Source: MnTg04 sp964568075
GTDB taxonomy: Bacteria; Pseudomonadota; Gammaproteobacteria; Steroidobacterales; MnTg04
Assembly: GCA_964568075.1 (NCBI GenBank)
Contig: CAZMOM010000010.1
Coordinates: forward strand, 24,699-88,698
Length of the DNA stretch: 64,000 nt
Direction of reading: 5' to 3'
Under the pieces are notes generated by a model. The model searched no databases, was not told where the DNA came from, and worked only from the letters and a program-made list of their open reading frames with translations. Every line of letters begins with the position of its first letter. Positions within the stretch are counted from its first letter, which is position 1. A program made the position numbers and the translations under genes. Of the stretch, positions 25,604-36,664 are shown piece after piece.

Positions 25604-26719
25604 TCAGGCGCTGGCTGCTTTATGCTCCTCGTCGACATAACCGACGATTTCCAGCCCAAAACCGGAAATGCCATGCATTTGCCTCGGGGCACTCATTATG
25701 ATCATCTTGCCGACGCCCAGGTCTCGGAGAATCTGCGCTCCCGTTCCGTAAGTTCGCAGGATTCGGCTGCTGCCTTCTTCCGGCTCTGCTACCGGTTTGC
25801 CCAGGGATCGCAGCTTCTCGATTATCGTTCCGGGGTCTTCGCCATGCCGCAATATGATCAGGACGCCATGACCTTCTTTCGCGATACGTTCCATGGCCGA
25901 CTGGAGCGGCCAGCCGAATTCGCTACCGGATAAGCCGACCACGTCGGTCAGGCTGTCTTCGAGATGGACCCGGACCAGCGTCGGCTGGTCACTTTTTATT
26001 TCCCCCTTGACCAGGGCGAAATGCACATTGCGATTGACATGGTCTTCGTAACAAACCATCAGAAAATCACCGTGGCCGGTATTGACCTGCCGTTCGAGGA
26101 TGCGCTCAATCGACTGTTCGGTCTGCAGGCGATAGCTGATCAGGTCGGCGATGCTCCCCATTTTCAGCTGATGTTTTTTGGCGAACTTCTCGAGATCGGG
26201 TCTGCGCGCCATCGTGCCGTCCGCGTTGAGAATCTCGACGATCACCGAACTGGGCTCCAGACCGGCCAACCGGGTCAGATCGCAACCCGCCTCGGTGTGT
26301 CCTGCCCGGTTCAGCACGCCTCCCGGTTGCGCCATGATCGGAAAAATATGGCCAGGCTGTCGCAGATCCTCCGGCCTGGCGTCAGGCCGGACCGCCGCCT
26401 GCACGGTATGCGCCCGGTCATGGGCCGAGATGCCCGTCGTCACGCCTTCGGCAGCTTCGATGGAAAGCGTGAAATTCGTGCCGTGCCGGGTGTCGGTTTC
26501 GCTGACCATCAGCGGCAGGCGGAGTTGCTGGCAGCGTTGTTTGGTCAGGGTCAGGCAGATCAGGCCGCGCCCGTGATGGGCCATGAAATTGATGTCTTCC
26601 GGGCGAACCTTGTTGGCGGCCATCAGCAGGTCGCCCTCGTTTTCGCGGTCTTCATCATCGACGATAATGACCATGCGACCCGCTTTCAGCTCTGCAAGAA
26701 TTTCTTCGACGCTGTTCAT
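25604..26719 (-). CDS. ribB: DHBP synthase with degenerate RibA domain (RibBX type)
   Basis: 371 residues. The N-terminal half is 3,4-dihydroxy-2-butanone-4-phosphate synthase, with VDDEDRENEGDLLMAA and YDRAHT-like SAHDRAHTVQAAV, and HTEAGCDLTRLAG. The C-terminal half has the GTP cyclohydrolase II fold, but the zinc-binding Cys cluster (normally near GDxFGSxRCDCG) is missing: the region reads HLEDSLTDVVGLSGSEFGW. So this half is probably not a cyclohydrolase. This variant is known in proteobacteria as RibBX; a separate ribA should exist elsewhere. Overlaps ribE by 4 nt. Confidence 0.93.
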   Translation of the reverse strand: MNSVEEILAELKAGRMVIIVDDEDRENEGDLLMAANKVRPEDINFMAHHGRGLICLTLTKQRCQQLRLPLMVSETDTRHGTNFTLSIEAAEGVTTGISAHDRAHTVQAAVRPDARPEDLRQPGHIFPIMAQPGGVLNRAGHTEAGCDLTRLAGLEPSSVIVEILNADGTMARRPDLEKFAKKHQLKMGSIADLISYRLQTEQSIERILERQVNTGHGDFLMVCYEDHVNRNVHFALVKGEIKSDQPTLVRVHLEDSLTDVVGLSGSEFGWPLQSAMERIAKEGHGVLIILRHGEDPGTIIEKLRSLGKPVAEPEEGSSRILRTYGTGAQILRDLGVGKMIIMSAPRQMHGISGFGLEIVGYVDEEHKAASA

Positions 26720-27348
26720 TGCTTCCGTTCCCCGCCCGTCTGTTTATCGCACGTCTTGTTATCATCGATCAGCCGTTCGATGTACCTGGCCAAAAGATCC
26801 ACTTCCAGATTGACCTCCGCTCCCCCACGATAACGCCCCATCGTGGTCTGCTCCAGCGTATGCGGCACTATATTAACTTCGAATGAATTACCCGACACCT
26901 TGTTTACAGTCAGGCTGACGCCATCGACACACACCGAGCCCTTCGCCGCAATAAACCGGGCAACGGAATCCGCCACGGAAAACTTCATAACGACCGATCT
27001 GGCTGCATCCCGCCGGCTGACCAGTTTGCCAACGGCGTCGACGTGACCACTGACGAGGTGACCGCCCAGTGGGTCTCCCAGGCACAGCGCTTTTTCGAGA
27101 TTGACGGCATCGCCAACGCGCTTTTTCCCGAGCGTGCTACAGGACAGCGTCTCGCGCGACAAGTCCGCGACGAAGCCGTTCTTGTTCAGTGATGTCGCCG
27201 TCACGCATACGCCGTCTACCGCGATACTGTCCCCCACCGAAACACCGGCCAGATCGAGCCCGGCGGCATCGATCTCCATCGTCAGATCGCCGCCTTTGGG
27301 CCGGCTGGCGCGGATTTTGCCAACGGACTGGATGATGCCGGTAAACAC
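26716..27348 (-). CDS. ribE: riboflavin synthase alpha subunit
   Basis: 210 residues made of two lumazine-binding domains. Opens MFTGIIQSVGKI; the repeated motif appears as SIAVDGVCVT and SVCVDGVSLTVN, and GHLVSGHVDAVG is present. It dismutates two lumazine molecules into riboflavin. 4-nt overlap (ATGA type) with the following ribBX and a 3-nt gap from ribD show a tight operon. Confidence 0.97.
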   Translation of the reverse strand: MFTGIIQSVGKIRASRPKGGDLTMEIDAAGLDLAGVSVGDSIAVDGVCVTATSLNKNGFVADLSRETLSCSTLGKKRVGDAVNLEKALCLGDPLGGHLVSGHVDAVGKLVSRRDAARSVVMKFSVADSVARFIAAKGSVCVDGVSLTVNKVSGNSFEVNIVPHTLEQTTMGRYRGGAEVNLEVDLLARYIERLIDDNKTCDKQTGGERKQ

Positions 27349-27351
27349 GAG

Positions 27352-28461
27352 CTATTCCTTTTCGTCCGCGCAGTTAACCGAGAACTGCATTCTCAGGTCA
27401 TCGCCCAGCAGCCGCAGGCCGGTCCGTTTCAATTCGATTCGCTGCGCCATTTTGTTCAGCCCCGGGATGGTAAACATGCCGCGACCATCGTCGCCCATCA
27501 CATGACTGGCCTGATATAGCAATATTTCATCCACCAGTCTTGCGGCCAGCAGCGCCCCGTTCAATCGCGGCCCGGATTCGACCAACACTTCGTTAATACC
27601 TCGCCTGGCCAATTCAGCCATCAGCTCGTTCAGATCAACTTTGCCATCCGGTCTTGGTCTCAAGCCAAGCACATCGACGCCGCGATCCTGGTACGCCCCG
27701 GTCAGGGGCAGTTTGTCCTCCGTGGTGACCAGCAGCCGGGGGCCCTCAAGATTAAGGCATTTGGCCTCCGCCGGGACACGCAGTCCACTATCGACAATCA
27801 CTCGCAGCGGCTGCCGTTCGACTCCTTCCAGCCGCACGTTCAGCGACGGATCATCGGCAACGACCGTACCGCTGCCGCTGAGGATCGCACAGCTCTGCGC
27901 GCGCCAGCGTTGCACATCCCGCCGTGCCGCTTCGCCGGTTACCCACTGGCTTTCTCCGCTGGCCATCGCCGTTCGCCCATCCACGCTGGCCGCCAGTTTC
28001 GATCGTATGAACGGCAAACCGCTGCGCATGCGTTTATTGAACCCCGGGTTCAACGCTTCCGCGCCAGCCGCCATTAAACCCGTTGCAACGGTAACGCCTG
28101 CTTTTTCGAGCTGACTGATACCGGCCCCGTCGACCTGCGGATTCGGGTCCCGCTGCGCGACGATCAGCCGGCCGACCCTCGCCTCTAGCAAAGCCTGAGT
28201 GCAGGGCGGTGTCAATCCATGATGACTGCATGGCTCCAGCGTCAGAAAAACGCTGGCGCCCTTCGCCTTCTCGCCGGCCTGCTTCAGCGCCACGATTTCA
28301 GCATGCGGACCGCCGGCTTTCTCATGCCAGCCTTCGCCGATGACCTCGCCATCGCTGACCAGTACACAGCCGACGCGGGGATTGGGGGTCGTCGTATACA
28401 GTCCGCGTCTCGCCAGCTGGAGCGCCCGGGCCATGTAGCGGCTGTCGGTTTTGCGGGTCAT
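27352..28461 (-). CDS. ribD: riboflavin biosynthesis deaminase/reductase RibD
   Basis: 369 residues. The N-terminal deaminase has zinc ligands in GPHAEIVALKQAG and LEPCSHHGLTPPCTQALL; the C-terminal reductase begins at about residue 150 (RSKLAASVDGRTAMASGESQ). It deaminates and then reduces the product of GTP cyclohydrolase II. It overlaps nrdR by 4 nt. Confidence 0.97.
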   Translation of the reverse strand: MTRKTDSRYMARALQLARRGLYTTTPNPRVGCVLVSDGEVIGEGWHEKAGGPHAEIVALKQAGEKAKGASVFLTLEPCSHHGLTPPCTQALLEARVGRLIVAQRDPNPQVDGAGISQLEKAGVTVATGLMAAGAEALNPGFNKRMRSGLPFIRSKLAASVDGRTAMASGESQWVTGEAARRDVQRWRAQSCAILSGSGTVVADDPSLNVRLEGVERQPLRVIVDSGLRVPAEAKCLNLEGPRLLVTTEDKLPLTGAYQDRGVDVLGLRPRPDGKVDLNELMAELARRGINEVLVESGPRLNGALLAARLVDEILLYQASHVMGDDGRGMFTIPGLNKMAQRIELKRTGLRLLGDDLRMQFSVNCADEKE

Positions 28462-28970
28462 TTTTTCTCTTTCTCGTCCGGCAGCAACGACATTTGCTCG
28501 CGCTCCAATTCAGGCGTTGGCATCAATTTCAAACGCTCGATCTCCTCACGAAAGGCGTCAACATCTTCAAAACTGCGATAAACGGATGCAAATCGCACGA
28601 AGGCGACCTGATCCAGCCCGTGCAACTCATGCATCACGGCCTCACCCAATTGTCTTGCCGGAATTTCCCTCTCTCCCTGAGTGGCCAGCGCGTGTACGAT
28701 GCGCTGAATCGCAGCTTCGATGTCTTCACTGCTGACCGGCCTTTTCTCCAGCGCCTTCAGCATGCCCTCACGCAGTTTGGCTTCATCAAAAGGTTGCCGG
28801 CTGTTGTCCCGTTTCACGATTCGTGGCATCACCAGCTCGGCGGATTCAAATGTCGTAAACCGCTCCGCACAACTCAGGCATTCCCGGCGGCGACGCACCT
28901 GGCGTCCATCGCCGGCCAGTCTCGAATCGATGACCTTGGTCTCTTCGTGAGTGCAGAATGGGCAATGCAT
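28458..28970 (-). CDS. nrdR: transcriptional repressor NrdR
   Basis: 170 residues. A zinc ribbon (MHCPFC ... RRRECLSCAERFTTFE) precedes an ATP-cone (KRDNSRQPFDEAKLREGM). It senses ATP/dATP and represses ribonucleotide reductase operons. The gene stands between glyA (32-nt gap) and ribD, the common glyA-nrdR-ribD order in gammaproteobacteria. No NrdR box pair was sought. Confidence 0.97.
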   Translation of the reverse strand: MHCPFCTHEETKVIDSRLAGDGRQVRRRRECLSCAERFTTFESAELVMPRIVKRDNSRQPFDEAKLREGMLKALEKRPVSSEDIEAAIQRIVHALATQGEREIPARQLGEAVMHELHGLDQVAFVRFASVYRSFEDVDAFREEIERLKLMPTPELEREQMSLLPDEKEKK

Positions 28971-29002
28971 GAATCGACTACCGCCTGCTCACAGCCCGAC
29001 GA

Positions 29003-30268
29003 TTACCCATTCATCCGACCGTAGACCGGAAACCGCGCACACAGGGCCAGCACATCGGCCTGGACACGACCAATCGTCGCGTCGTTCTCAATATCATCCA
29101 GTACATCGGCTAACAACCTGGTTAACTGTTCAATTTCTTTTTCCTTGAAGCCACGTGTCGTCACAGCGGGGGTACCGAGGCGCAAACCGCTGGTAACGAA
29201 CGGCGAGCGCGGGTCGTTGGGCACGCTGTTTTTGTTGACGGTGATATTGGCGCGACCCAGTGCGGCGTCTGCATCCTTACCGGTGATGTCCTTGTCGATC
29301 AGGTCCACGAGGAACAGGTGATTGTCAGTTCCGCCGGATACGATTTTGTATCCGCGCACGCCAAGAATGTCGGTCATCAAGCGGGCATTTTTGACCACCT
29401 GCTCCTGGTAACTTTTAAACTCAGGCTGCATGGCCTCCTTGAGCGCGACCGCCTTCGCTGCAATGACATGCATCAGCGGACCACCCTGGGTCCCTGGGAA
29501 AACCAGGGAATTGATTTTTTTTGTCAATTCATCATTTTCTCGCGCCAGGATCAGGCCACCGCGTGGACCGCGCAGCGTCTTGTGTGTCGTCGTCGTCGTG
29601 ATATCCGCTATCGGCACCGGGTTCGGGTATATCCCGACGGCAATGAGTCCCGCCACATGCGCCATATCGACAAAAAGATAGGCGCCAACCTCATCGGCGA
29701 TGGCCCGGAACCGTTCCCAGTCCACGATCCGCGAGTACGCTGAGAATCCTGCGACCAGCACCCTGGGCTGGTGCTCCCTGGCGAGGTCTGCGACCTGCTG
29801 GTAGTCGATTTCGCCGGTGTTTTCATCCAGGCCGTATTGAATGGCGTTGAAAACCTTGCCCGAGAAATTGACCTTCGAACCGTGGGTCAGGTGACCGCCG
29901 TGGGCGAGACTCATACCCAGCAAGGTATCGCCGGGATTCATCATCGCCAGATAGGCCGCGATGTTCGCGCTCGAGCCCGAGTGTGGCTGCACATTGGCGT
30001 AGCTGGCGGAAAAAAGTTCCTTCGACCGTTCGATGGCCAGCGTTTCGGCAACGTCGACATTTTCGCAGCCACCGTAATAACGTTTTCCCGGGTAGCCTTC
30101 CGCATATTTATTGGTCAGCACGCTGCCCTGGGCCTCGAGAACCCTGGGACTGGCATAGTTTTCCGAGGCGATCAGTTCGATATGCTCTTCCTGCCTGAGG
30201 CGCTCCGCCTCGATGGACCGCTCGAGTTCGTCATCAAAACCTGCGATCGTCATATCGTCACTGAACAT
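29003..30268 (-). CDS. glyA: serine hydroxymethyltransferase
   Basis: 421 residues. PLP enzyme that converts serine to glycine and charges tetrahydrofolate with a one-carbon unit. Motifs: EEHIELIASENYASPRVLEA, NKYAEGYPGKRYYGGCE, and the PLP lysine in TTTTHKTLRGPRGG. The start is ATG at 30268; an internal ATG at codon 6 is possible. First gene of a long same-strand run that ends with the kinase at 21119. Confidence 0.98.
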   Translation of the reverse strand: MFSDDMTIAGFDDELERSIEAERLRQEEHIELIASENYASPRVLEAQGSVLTNKYAEGYPGKRYYGGCENVDVAETLAIERSKELFSASYANVQPHSGSSANIAAYLAMMNPGDTLLGMSLAHGGHLTHGSKVNFSGKVFNAIQYGLDENTGEIDYQQVADLAREHQPRVLVAGFSAYSRIVDWERFRAIADEVGAYLFVDMAHVAGLIAVGIYPNPVPIADITTTTTHKTLRGPRGGLILARENDELTKKINSLVFPGTQGGPLMHVIAAKAVALKEAMQPEFKSYQEQVVKNARLMTDILGVRGYKIVSGGTDNHLFLVDLIDKDITGKDADAALGRANITVNKNSVPNDPRSPFVTSGLRLGTPAVTTRGFKEKEIEQLTRLLADVLDDIENDATIGRVQADVLALCARFPVYGRMNG

Positions 30269-30333
30269 GGCATACCTTTTAGGAGCCGAAAACCGGGGTT
30301 GGGTGTGTCGGGGCGCTATTCTAACGCTGTGGC

Positions 30334-31272
30334 TTACTGCACCGCCACAAACTCTTTGACGACACGGCTCCAGGCAGCGGCCAGGTTGGCGAGCGTGTAT
30401 CCGCCGCCGCCGAGGGCCAGTACTTTGCCATCGGCGAATCGGCGTAACCGTTTGGCCGCATGTCCGTGGGCGGCGGCGGTATAACGCAGGTGAGTGATCG
30501 GATCCCCGGCCAGGCTGTCAGCGCCACATTGCAAAATCACAAACTGGGGGTCTTGTTTTTCGAGGAAAGCTTCAACCCGTTCCCAGGCGGTCATGAATTC
30601 GCTGTCGCCGGCGCCGGGCGCCATCGGGATATTCAGTTTATGACCTTCGCCCTCGCCGATCCCGGTCTCTGCGGCCGCGCCGGTGCCGGGATAAAGATAA
30701 CGCCCGTCTTCGTGGAGATCGGCAAAAATCAGCCAGGGCTGATCTTCGAAAGCGTAATAGACGCCGTCGCCATGGTGCGCATCGATATCGACATAGGCGA
30801 TGCGGTCGAATCTCCAGCGACGGCGCAGCTGTTCGATCAGTACGCCGCAGTCATTGAACACGCAGAATCCCGCTGCCGATTCTCGTGACGCGTGATGCAG
30901 ACCGGCGATCGGCACGAAGCCACAATCAACCTCGCCATCGACGATGGCGCGCGCGCATTCCAGCACTGCGCCGACGACGCAGGCCGCGGTTTCGTACATG
31001 CCGGCAAATGCGGGCGTGTCGCCAAGATCGAGGAAACCTTGGCCGCGCAAAGACATTTCGCGGACACGATCCAGGTAAGCGACGGTATGAAAACTGGCCA
31101 GCTCGTCGTCGCTGGCCTGGCGTATCGCGGTCTTGTGCAAGCGGTCGAGCAAGCCCTGCTTTTCCAGCGCCTGTACGAACACGGCGTGGCGATCGGGACC
31201 AAACGGATGATCTTCACCGAAACTGTAAGCGGCGATTTGGTCGCCGGTTGCCAGACCTACTTTGTTATCCAT
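30334..31272 (-). CDS. histone deacetylase family protein (AcuC-like)
   Basis: About 312 residues from the ATG at 31272, which has GGGAG at good spacing; earlier in-frame ATGs exist at 31290 and 31305. Class I/II-type zinc deacetylase: GLHHASRESAAGFCVFND, the zinc Asp-His pair DIDAHHGDGV, and the transition-state Tyr in LGGGGYTLAN. Bacterial members remove acetyl groups from acetyl-CoA synthetase or from polyamines. The substrate cannot be assigned here. 65 nt upstream of glyA on the same strand. Confidence 0.88.
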   Translation of the reverse strand: MDNKVGLATGDQIAAYSFGEDHPFGPDRHAVFVQALEKQGLLDRLHKTAIRQASDDELASFHTVAYLDRVREMSLRGQGFLDLGDTPAFAGMYETAACVVGAVLECARAIVDGEVDCGFVPIAGLHHASRESAAGFCVFNDCGVLIEQLRRRWRFDRIAYVDIDAHHGDGVYYAFEDQPWLIFADLHEDGRYLYPGTGAAAETGIGEGEGHKLNIPMAPGAGDSEFMTAWERVEAFLEKQDPQFVILQCGADSLAGDPITHLRYTAAAHGHAAKRLRRFADGKVLALGGGGYTLANLAAAWSRVVKEFVAVQ

Positions 31273-31668
31273 TACCGTCTCCCGCGCCATTACAGACACT
31301 GGCAAGGACCCGGCAGTTTGTCCAATATTCCCTGGCTACGATGCGCTGCGGAACGCTGTTTCTACCTGCGAGCCGATTCGAAACGAAGTTTATCGGCGAG
31401 TGGGTAAAACAGCGGTCCCTGCCACCGCATCGGTTATAGTCGTTTAATGGGAAGGCGGAATGCCTGCCGTTCCATGCACTGCGTTCCGAATGGAACGGAC
31501 AGCGATTTCGCCTCCCCTGTCACGCAATCGCTGGCTGGACAAATCGCCATGCACATCCACAACAGGAAGCACCTCGATAGTGCTTGGTATTTCCGGGCAA
31601 TCAACCGATAATTCGCCGCCGTCCGGGCAGACCGATAGAGACAATGTAATGGCTCATTTATTTACACC
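31273..31668. other. 396-nt intergenic region between divergent deacetylase and ettA
   Basis: No convincing gene. It should carry the promoters of both flanking genes; a TATAGT box is present at 31435-31440. The last 20 nt (31649-31668) are the likely original start of ettA, now out of frame. A 66-codon frame on the minus strand (31444-31644) starts with TTG and has no recognisable features. Confidence 0.5.
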
Positions 31669-33315
<1,647 letters not shown>

Positions 33316-33344
33316 CGGTCCGGCAGGGCGCCGGTCTGCCGGCG

Positions 33345-34106
33345 TCAGGAACGCGCGGAGAGATATTTCTCGCGTCGTAAATGGGGCGTCGGGAAGCCGG
33401 CATCTTTCAGATAGGTCGTGGCCTGATCGATCATATTCGGATTTCCACAAAGATAAACGATGTCCTTTTCCGGGTTCAGGTTCATTTCCTCGAATCGTGT
33501 CTGCACGTAGCCATGGTACTCATTCGCCGATGGGTCGTCCGGAAAATCCCTGCTGTAACAAGCCTGAAAATCGAATCTGTCGTGTTTCCGCGCCATGGCC
33601 AGAAAATCGTCTGCGTAAAGGGATTCCTCACGCCGCCAAATACCCACGATCACAGCCACCGAAAATCCCTGAGCCAGCCGCTCTTCAAGCGACGGCAACA
33701 TGGCGCGGTATGGAGTGACGCCGGTCCCGGTAGCGACCAGCACGTAACGAGTCGGTTCGTCGTCTTTCAAAATAAAACGGCCATAGGGTCCACTGGCCTC
33801 GATGACATCGCCTACGGCCAACCCGGACAACAGTTTCGTCGCCTTGCCGTCTTCTACCGGCGACATCGCGATCTCGATAAAATCGTCACCTGGCGTGTTG
33901 GCGACGCTGTAGCTGCGATGAATCATTTTTTCACCGCTGGCAAAATGAATATTGAAGAATTGACCCGCCTTGTAATCGAATGTCACTCCATCGTCACGTT
34001 CGAAAACAAGATGCAGAATGCTGGGCGTCACATGCCGGCTTTCAATCAATCTTAACGGAAAAGTTTTCCAAGCCACTTCGTAATTCCCAGGGCAAAGGCG
34101 GCGCAT
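33345..34106 (-). CDS. fpr: ferredoxin-NADP reductase-like flavoprotein
   Basis: 253 residues. FAD site in HRSYSVANTPGDDF, NADP region in ATGTGVTPYRAMLPSL, and LCGNPNMIDQATTYLKDAGF near the C-terminus. This is the FNR fold of bacterial Fpr, which shuttles electrons between NADPH and ferredoxin or flavodoxin. It ends EKYLSARS without the terminal aromatic residue typical of plant-type enzymes. An ATG inside the first 15 codons is not evident, so the start is uncertain by some codons. Faces ettA. Confidence 0.82.
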   Translation of the reverse strand: MRRLCPGNYEVAWKTFPLRLIESRHVTPSILHLVFERDDGVTFDYKAGQFFNIHFASGEKMIHRSYSVANTPGDDFIEIAMSPVEDGKATKLLSGLAVGDVIEASGPYGRFILKDDEPTRYVLVATGTGVTPYRAMLPSLEERLAQGFSVAVIVGIWRREESLYADDFLAMARKHDRFDFQACYSRDFPDDPSANEYHGYVQTRFEEMNLNPEKDIVYLCGNPNMIDQATTYLKDAGFPTPHLRREKYLSARS

Positions 34107-34157
34107 GATAGCACCGCCCGGATATGCACTGCACCCCGCGCGCCGAATGGCGCAAAA

Positions 34158-34979
34158 TTATGTCGTCAACTGCTGCCTGACCATTTCAGAGAATTCCGAG
34201 AAAATATCGTTAAGCAATTGTTTTATAGCGATAAACTTCGGGTGTGACAAGGCCGTCTCAGGCGCCTCCTCATTCATATAGACGCGCTGGCACATCTCGA
34301 TCTGCAGGGCCTGCACGGGTTTCGACTGGCCGTAGTGGGCGGTGATATAACCGCCTTTGTACGGGTCGTTGCGAGATACCGAGAGCTCCGCCTGGTCGAA
34401 TGCGCCGGCAAAAAAATCCATCAGCGGAGCCTTACAACTTCGTCCTTCGCGATCGCCCAGGTAAATTTCTTTCTGCAGTGCTCCGTGCAAACGATTGGCG
34501 TCGGCTACGACGCTGTGCGCATCGATCAGCCAGGCCTGCCCGGATCGCTCGACCGCGCTGGCCAGCAATCGGGACAACCTTTCATGATAGGGCCGGTGAT
34601 ATTGCAGACGGCGTTGCTCAACCACGGCCGCGTCCGGAACCGATTTCCAGATAGGTTCGCCCTTGAAGGTTTCGTTCGCCACAAGGCCGGTTTCGAATCG
34701 CCCCGGATACAGTTCCAGCGGGACCGGCGAGCGATTCAGATCGACGACGAATCGAGACCAGTTCGCGAAAATCGTGGTCACGCCGAGACCGGGCAGAAAA
34801 TCGTACAAGTGGTGCAAGTGCCAGTCGGTCATCGGCAGGGATGCGATGTATTCACTGGCGAACTGCTCTGAAATATCGCGTGGCACCTGAACGCCCGTGT
34901 GCGGAATACTGACCACTACGGGTATCCCTGCCACTGACGGCTCGCGCACAAAGAAATCCGGCTGACCGCTTTCGGCCAC
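34158..34979 (-). CDS. hutG: N-formylglutamate amidohydrolase
   Basis: 273 residues. Hydrolyses N-formylglutamate to glutamate and formate, the last step of the five-step histidine route. Features: VVSIPHTGVQVPRDI, FVVDLNRSP, LIDAHSVVAD and GYITAHYGQ. Product-matched to hutF, which lies two genes upstream in the same operon; the intervening DUF427 gene ends 3 nt before it. Confidence 0.93.
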   Translation of the reverse strand: MAESGQPDFFVREPSVAGIPVVVSIPHTGVQVPRDISEQFASEYIASLPMTDWHLHHLYDFLPGLGVTTIFANWSRFVVDLNRSPVPLELYPGRFETGLVANETFKGEPIWKSVPDAAVVEQRRLQYHRPYHERLSRLLASAVERSGQAWLIDAHSVVADANRLHGALQKEIYLGDREGRSCKAPLMDFFAGAFDQAELSVSRNDPYKGGYITAHYGQSKPVQALQIEMCQRVYMNEEAPETALSHPKFIAIKQLLNDIFSEFSEMVRQQLTT

Positions 34980-34982
34980 CGC

Positions 34983-35291
34983 TCAGTTACCCCCGGTTTC
35001 GCTATCGTGAATCTCGACGCCGTGCCAGAACGCCACATGATCGCGGATGTGGCCGGCGGCTTCCTTTGGCTCCGGGTAATACCAAGCGGCGCCTTTATTG
35101 ACCTGGCCATCGACGACGATGTCGTAGTAGCTGGCCGTGCCTTTCCACGGGCACACGCTGTGCTGTTCATTTTTTTGCAGGACGGCGGTATTGACGTCCG
35201 CAAGCGGAAAATAATGATTGCCCTCGACGACGACCGTCGCAGCGCTTTCTGCGATGATCGTTCCTTGCCAGATCGCCTGTATGCCAGCCAT
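34983..35291 (-). CDS. DUF427 family protein in the hut operon
   Basis: 102-residue single domain with the family pattern NEQHSVCPWKGTASYYDI and AAWYYPEPKEAAGHIRDHVAFW. The function is unknown. It is 2 nt from hutF and 3 nt from hutG, so it should be translated with the formylglutamate branch of histidine breakdown. Whether it acts there is an inference from position only. Confidence 0.88.
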   Translation of the reverse strand: MAGIQAIWQGTIIAESAATVVVEGNHYFPLADVNTAVLQKNEQHSVCPWKGTASYYDIVVDGQVNKGAAWYYPEPKEAAGHIRDHVAFWHGVEIHDSETGGN

Positions 35292-35293
35292 CG

Positions 35294-36643
35294 TTACTCC
35301 TCCAAAAGGCGACGGATCGTCGCCGCGAATTCGATCGCGCTTTCGTCCCAGCCACCGACTGGCTCGCCGTTTTCTGCGCGCAACTCGCCGCCGACATAGG
35401 TCGCCGCAACATTTTGCCGGCCACCGCCGACGATCAGCGCGTCTGCCAGCAAGTCAACGGCAGGACCATTGAGGGAACCGCGATTATCGAGGACCGTGAG
35501 ATCGGCCAGTTGACCTACTGCGATCCGGCCGGCCGGCAACACCATCGCCGCAGCACCACCGTCGCAGGCCGTTTGCCAGAGGCGCGCACCGAAACTGTGT
35601 TCATCGGCCAGCCGGGCACGGAGCCGGTCGCGAAGCCGCTGCCCGTATTCGAGCAGGCGCAGTTCCTCGACCGGATCGATTCGCGCGTTGCTGTCCGATC
35701 CGATCGCCCAGCGCCCGCCCAGCGCCTGAAATTCAGTGGCCGGGAAAATACCGTCGCCGAGACAGGCCTCGGTCAGCGGACAAAGCACGATCTGGCAACC
35801 GCTGTCGGTCGCCAGGCGAAGTTCCCGGGTCGAAAAATGCGTGCCATGCACCAGGTTCCATCGTGGCCCGAGATCGGCATAGCCAGACAAGACCTCGAGC
35901 GGTCGCTTGCCGTGGTGCGCCAGGCATTCTTCAATTTCCCGGCCTTGCTCGGAGATGTGCATGTGGATCGGGTAATCTGCGCCCAATACCGAGTCGACGG
36001 CGCGCAGAATATCCGGCAGCTTTTCAGCCGCGACCGCGCGCAGAGAATGCGGTGCGAAGCCGAGCGCCGCTGCTGACAACTGTTCGAGCAAGCGACAGTA
36101 ATCATCGACGTCATCGTGGATGAACCGCAGCTGACCCGGCCCCGGCGGTTGTCCGAAACCACCGTGCTGATACAAGACCGGCAACAACAACAGACGGATT
36201 CCGGTTTCTCCGGCCGCGGCAATGAGCGCCTGACCCATCGCGGGTGATCGCGTGCCATCGGGCAGGTGATGCAAATAATGGAATTCGGCAACCGCTGTGT
36301 ATCCCGCCGCCAGCATCTCGGAAAACGCCTGTTTTGCGATGACGTACAGATCATGCTCGGTCACGCTGGCGGCGAGCCGATACATCAGCTCGCGCCAACT
36401 CCAGAAGGAATCCTTGCCGGAACCCGCCGGCTGGGCGCGCTCGCCGTAGCCACACAATACGCGCTGGAAACTGTGGCTGTGCGCGTTCGGCATTCCGGGC
36501 AACGCAAAGAAACCATCGCTGACCTGTTCGCCGGCATCCTCGATCGCGCTGATCAGGCCATGATCGTCGATCAGCAGAGTCTGTCGGGAAAGTATTCCGC
36601 CAGGGGTCAGGATATGGTCAAATGTCAGCCGCTTTTTCTTCAT
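35294..36643 (-). CDS. hutF: formimidoylglutamate deiminase
   Basis: 449 residues, amidohydrolase superfamily. Converts N-formimino-glutamate to N-formylglutamate and ammonia. Zinc-site motif GMPNAHSHSFQRVLCG, with HMHISEQGREIEECL and IGSDSNARIDPVEELRL later. The ATG at 36643 fits the family start (MKKKRLTFDHIL); an open upstream extension lies antisense to hutI and is discounted. It diverges from hutI with about 21 nt between starts. Confidence 0.94.
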   Translation of the reverse strand: MKKKRLTFDHILTPGGILSRQTLLIDDHGLISAIEDAGEQVSDGFFALPGMPNAHSHSFQRVLCGYGERAQPAGSGKDSFWSWRELMYRLAASVTEHDLYVIAKQAFSEMLAAGYTAVAEFHYLHHLPDGTRSPAMGQALIAAAGETGIRLLLLPVLYQHGGFGQPPGPGQLRFIHDDVDDYCRLLEQLSAAALGFAPHSLRAVAAEKLPDILRAVDSVLGADYPIHMHISEQGREIEECLAHHGKRPLEVLSGYADLGPRWNLVHGTHFSTRELRLATDSGCQIVLCPLTEACLGDGIFPATEFQALGGRWAIGSDSNARIDPVEELRLLEYGQRLRDRLRARLADEHSFGARLWQTACDGGAAAMVLPAGRIAVGQLADLTVLDNRGSLNGPAVDLLADALIVGGGRQNVAATYVGGELRAENGEPVGGWDESAIEFAATIRRLLEE

Positions 36644-36664
36644 CGAGTGGCCCGTTCGGATACC

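Noticed and set aside
25604..28461. An FMN riboswitch or other riboswitch in the riboflavin gene run
   Set aside because: Genes are spaced by a few nucleotides or overlap, leaving no room for one before ribD, and none was seen before ribBX.
31444..31644. 66-codon frame on the minus strand between the deacetylase and ettA
   Set aside because: TTG start without a ribosome-binding site and no recognisable features; treated as intergenic.
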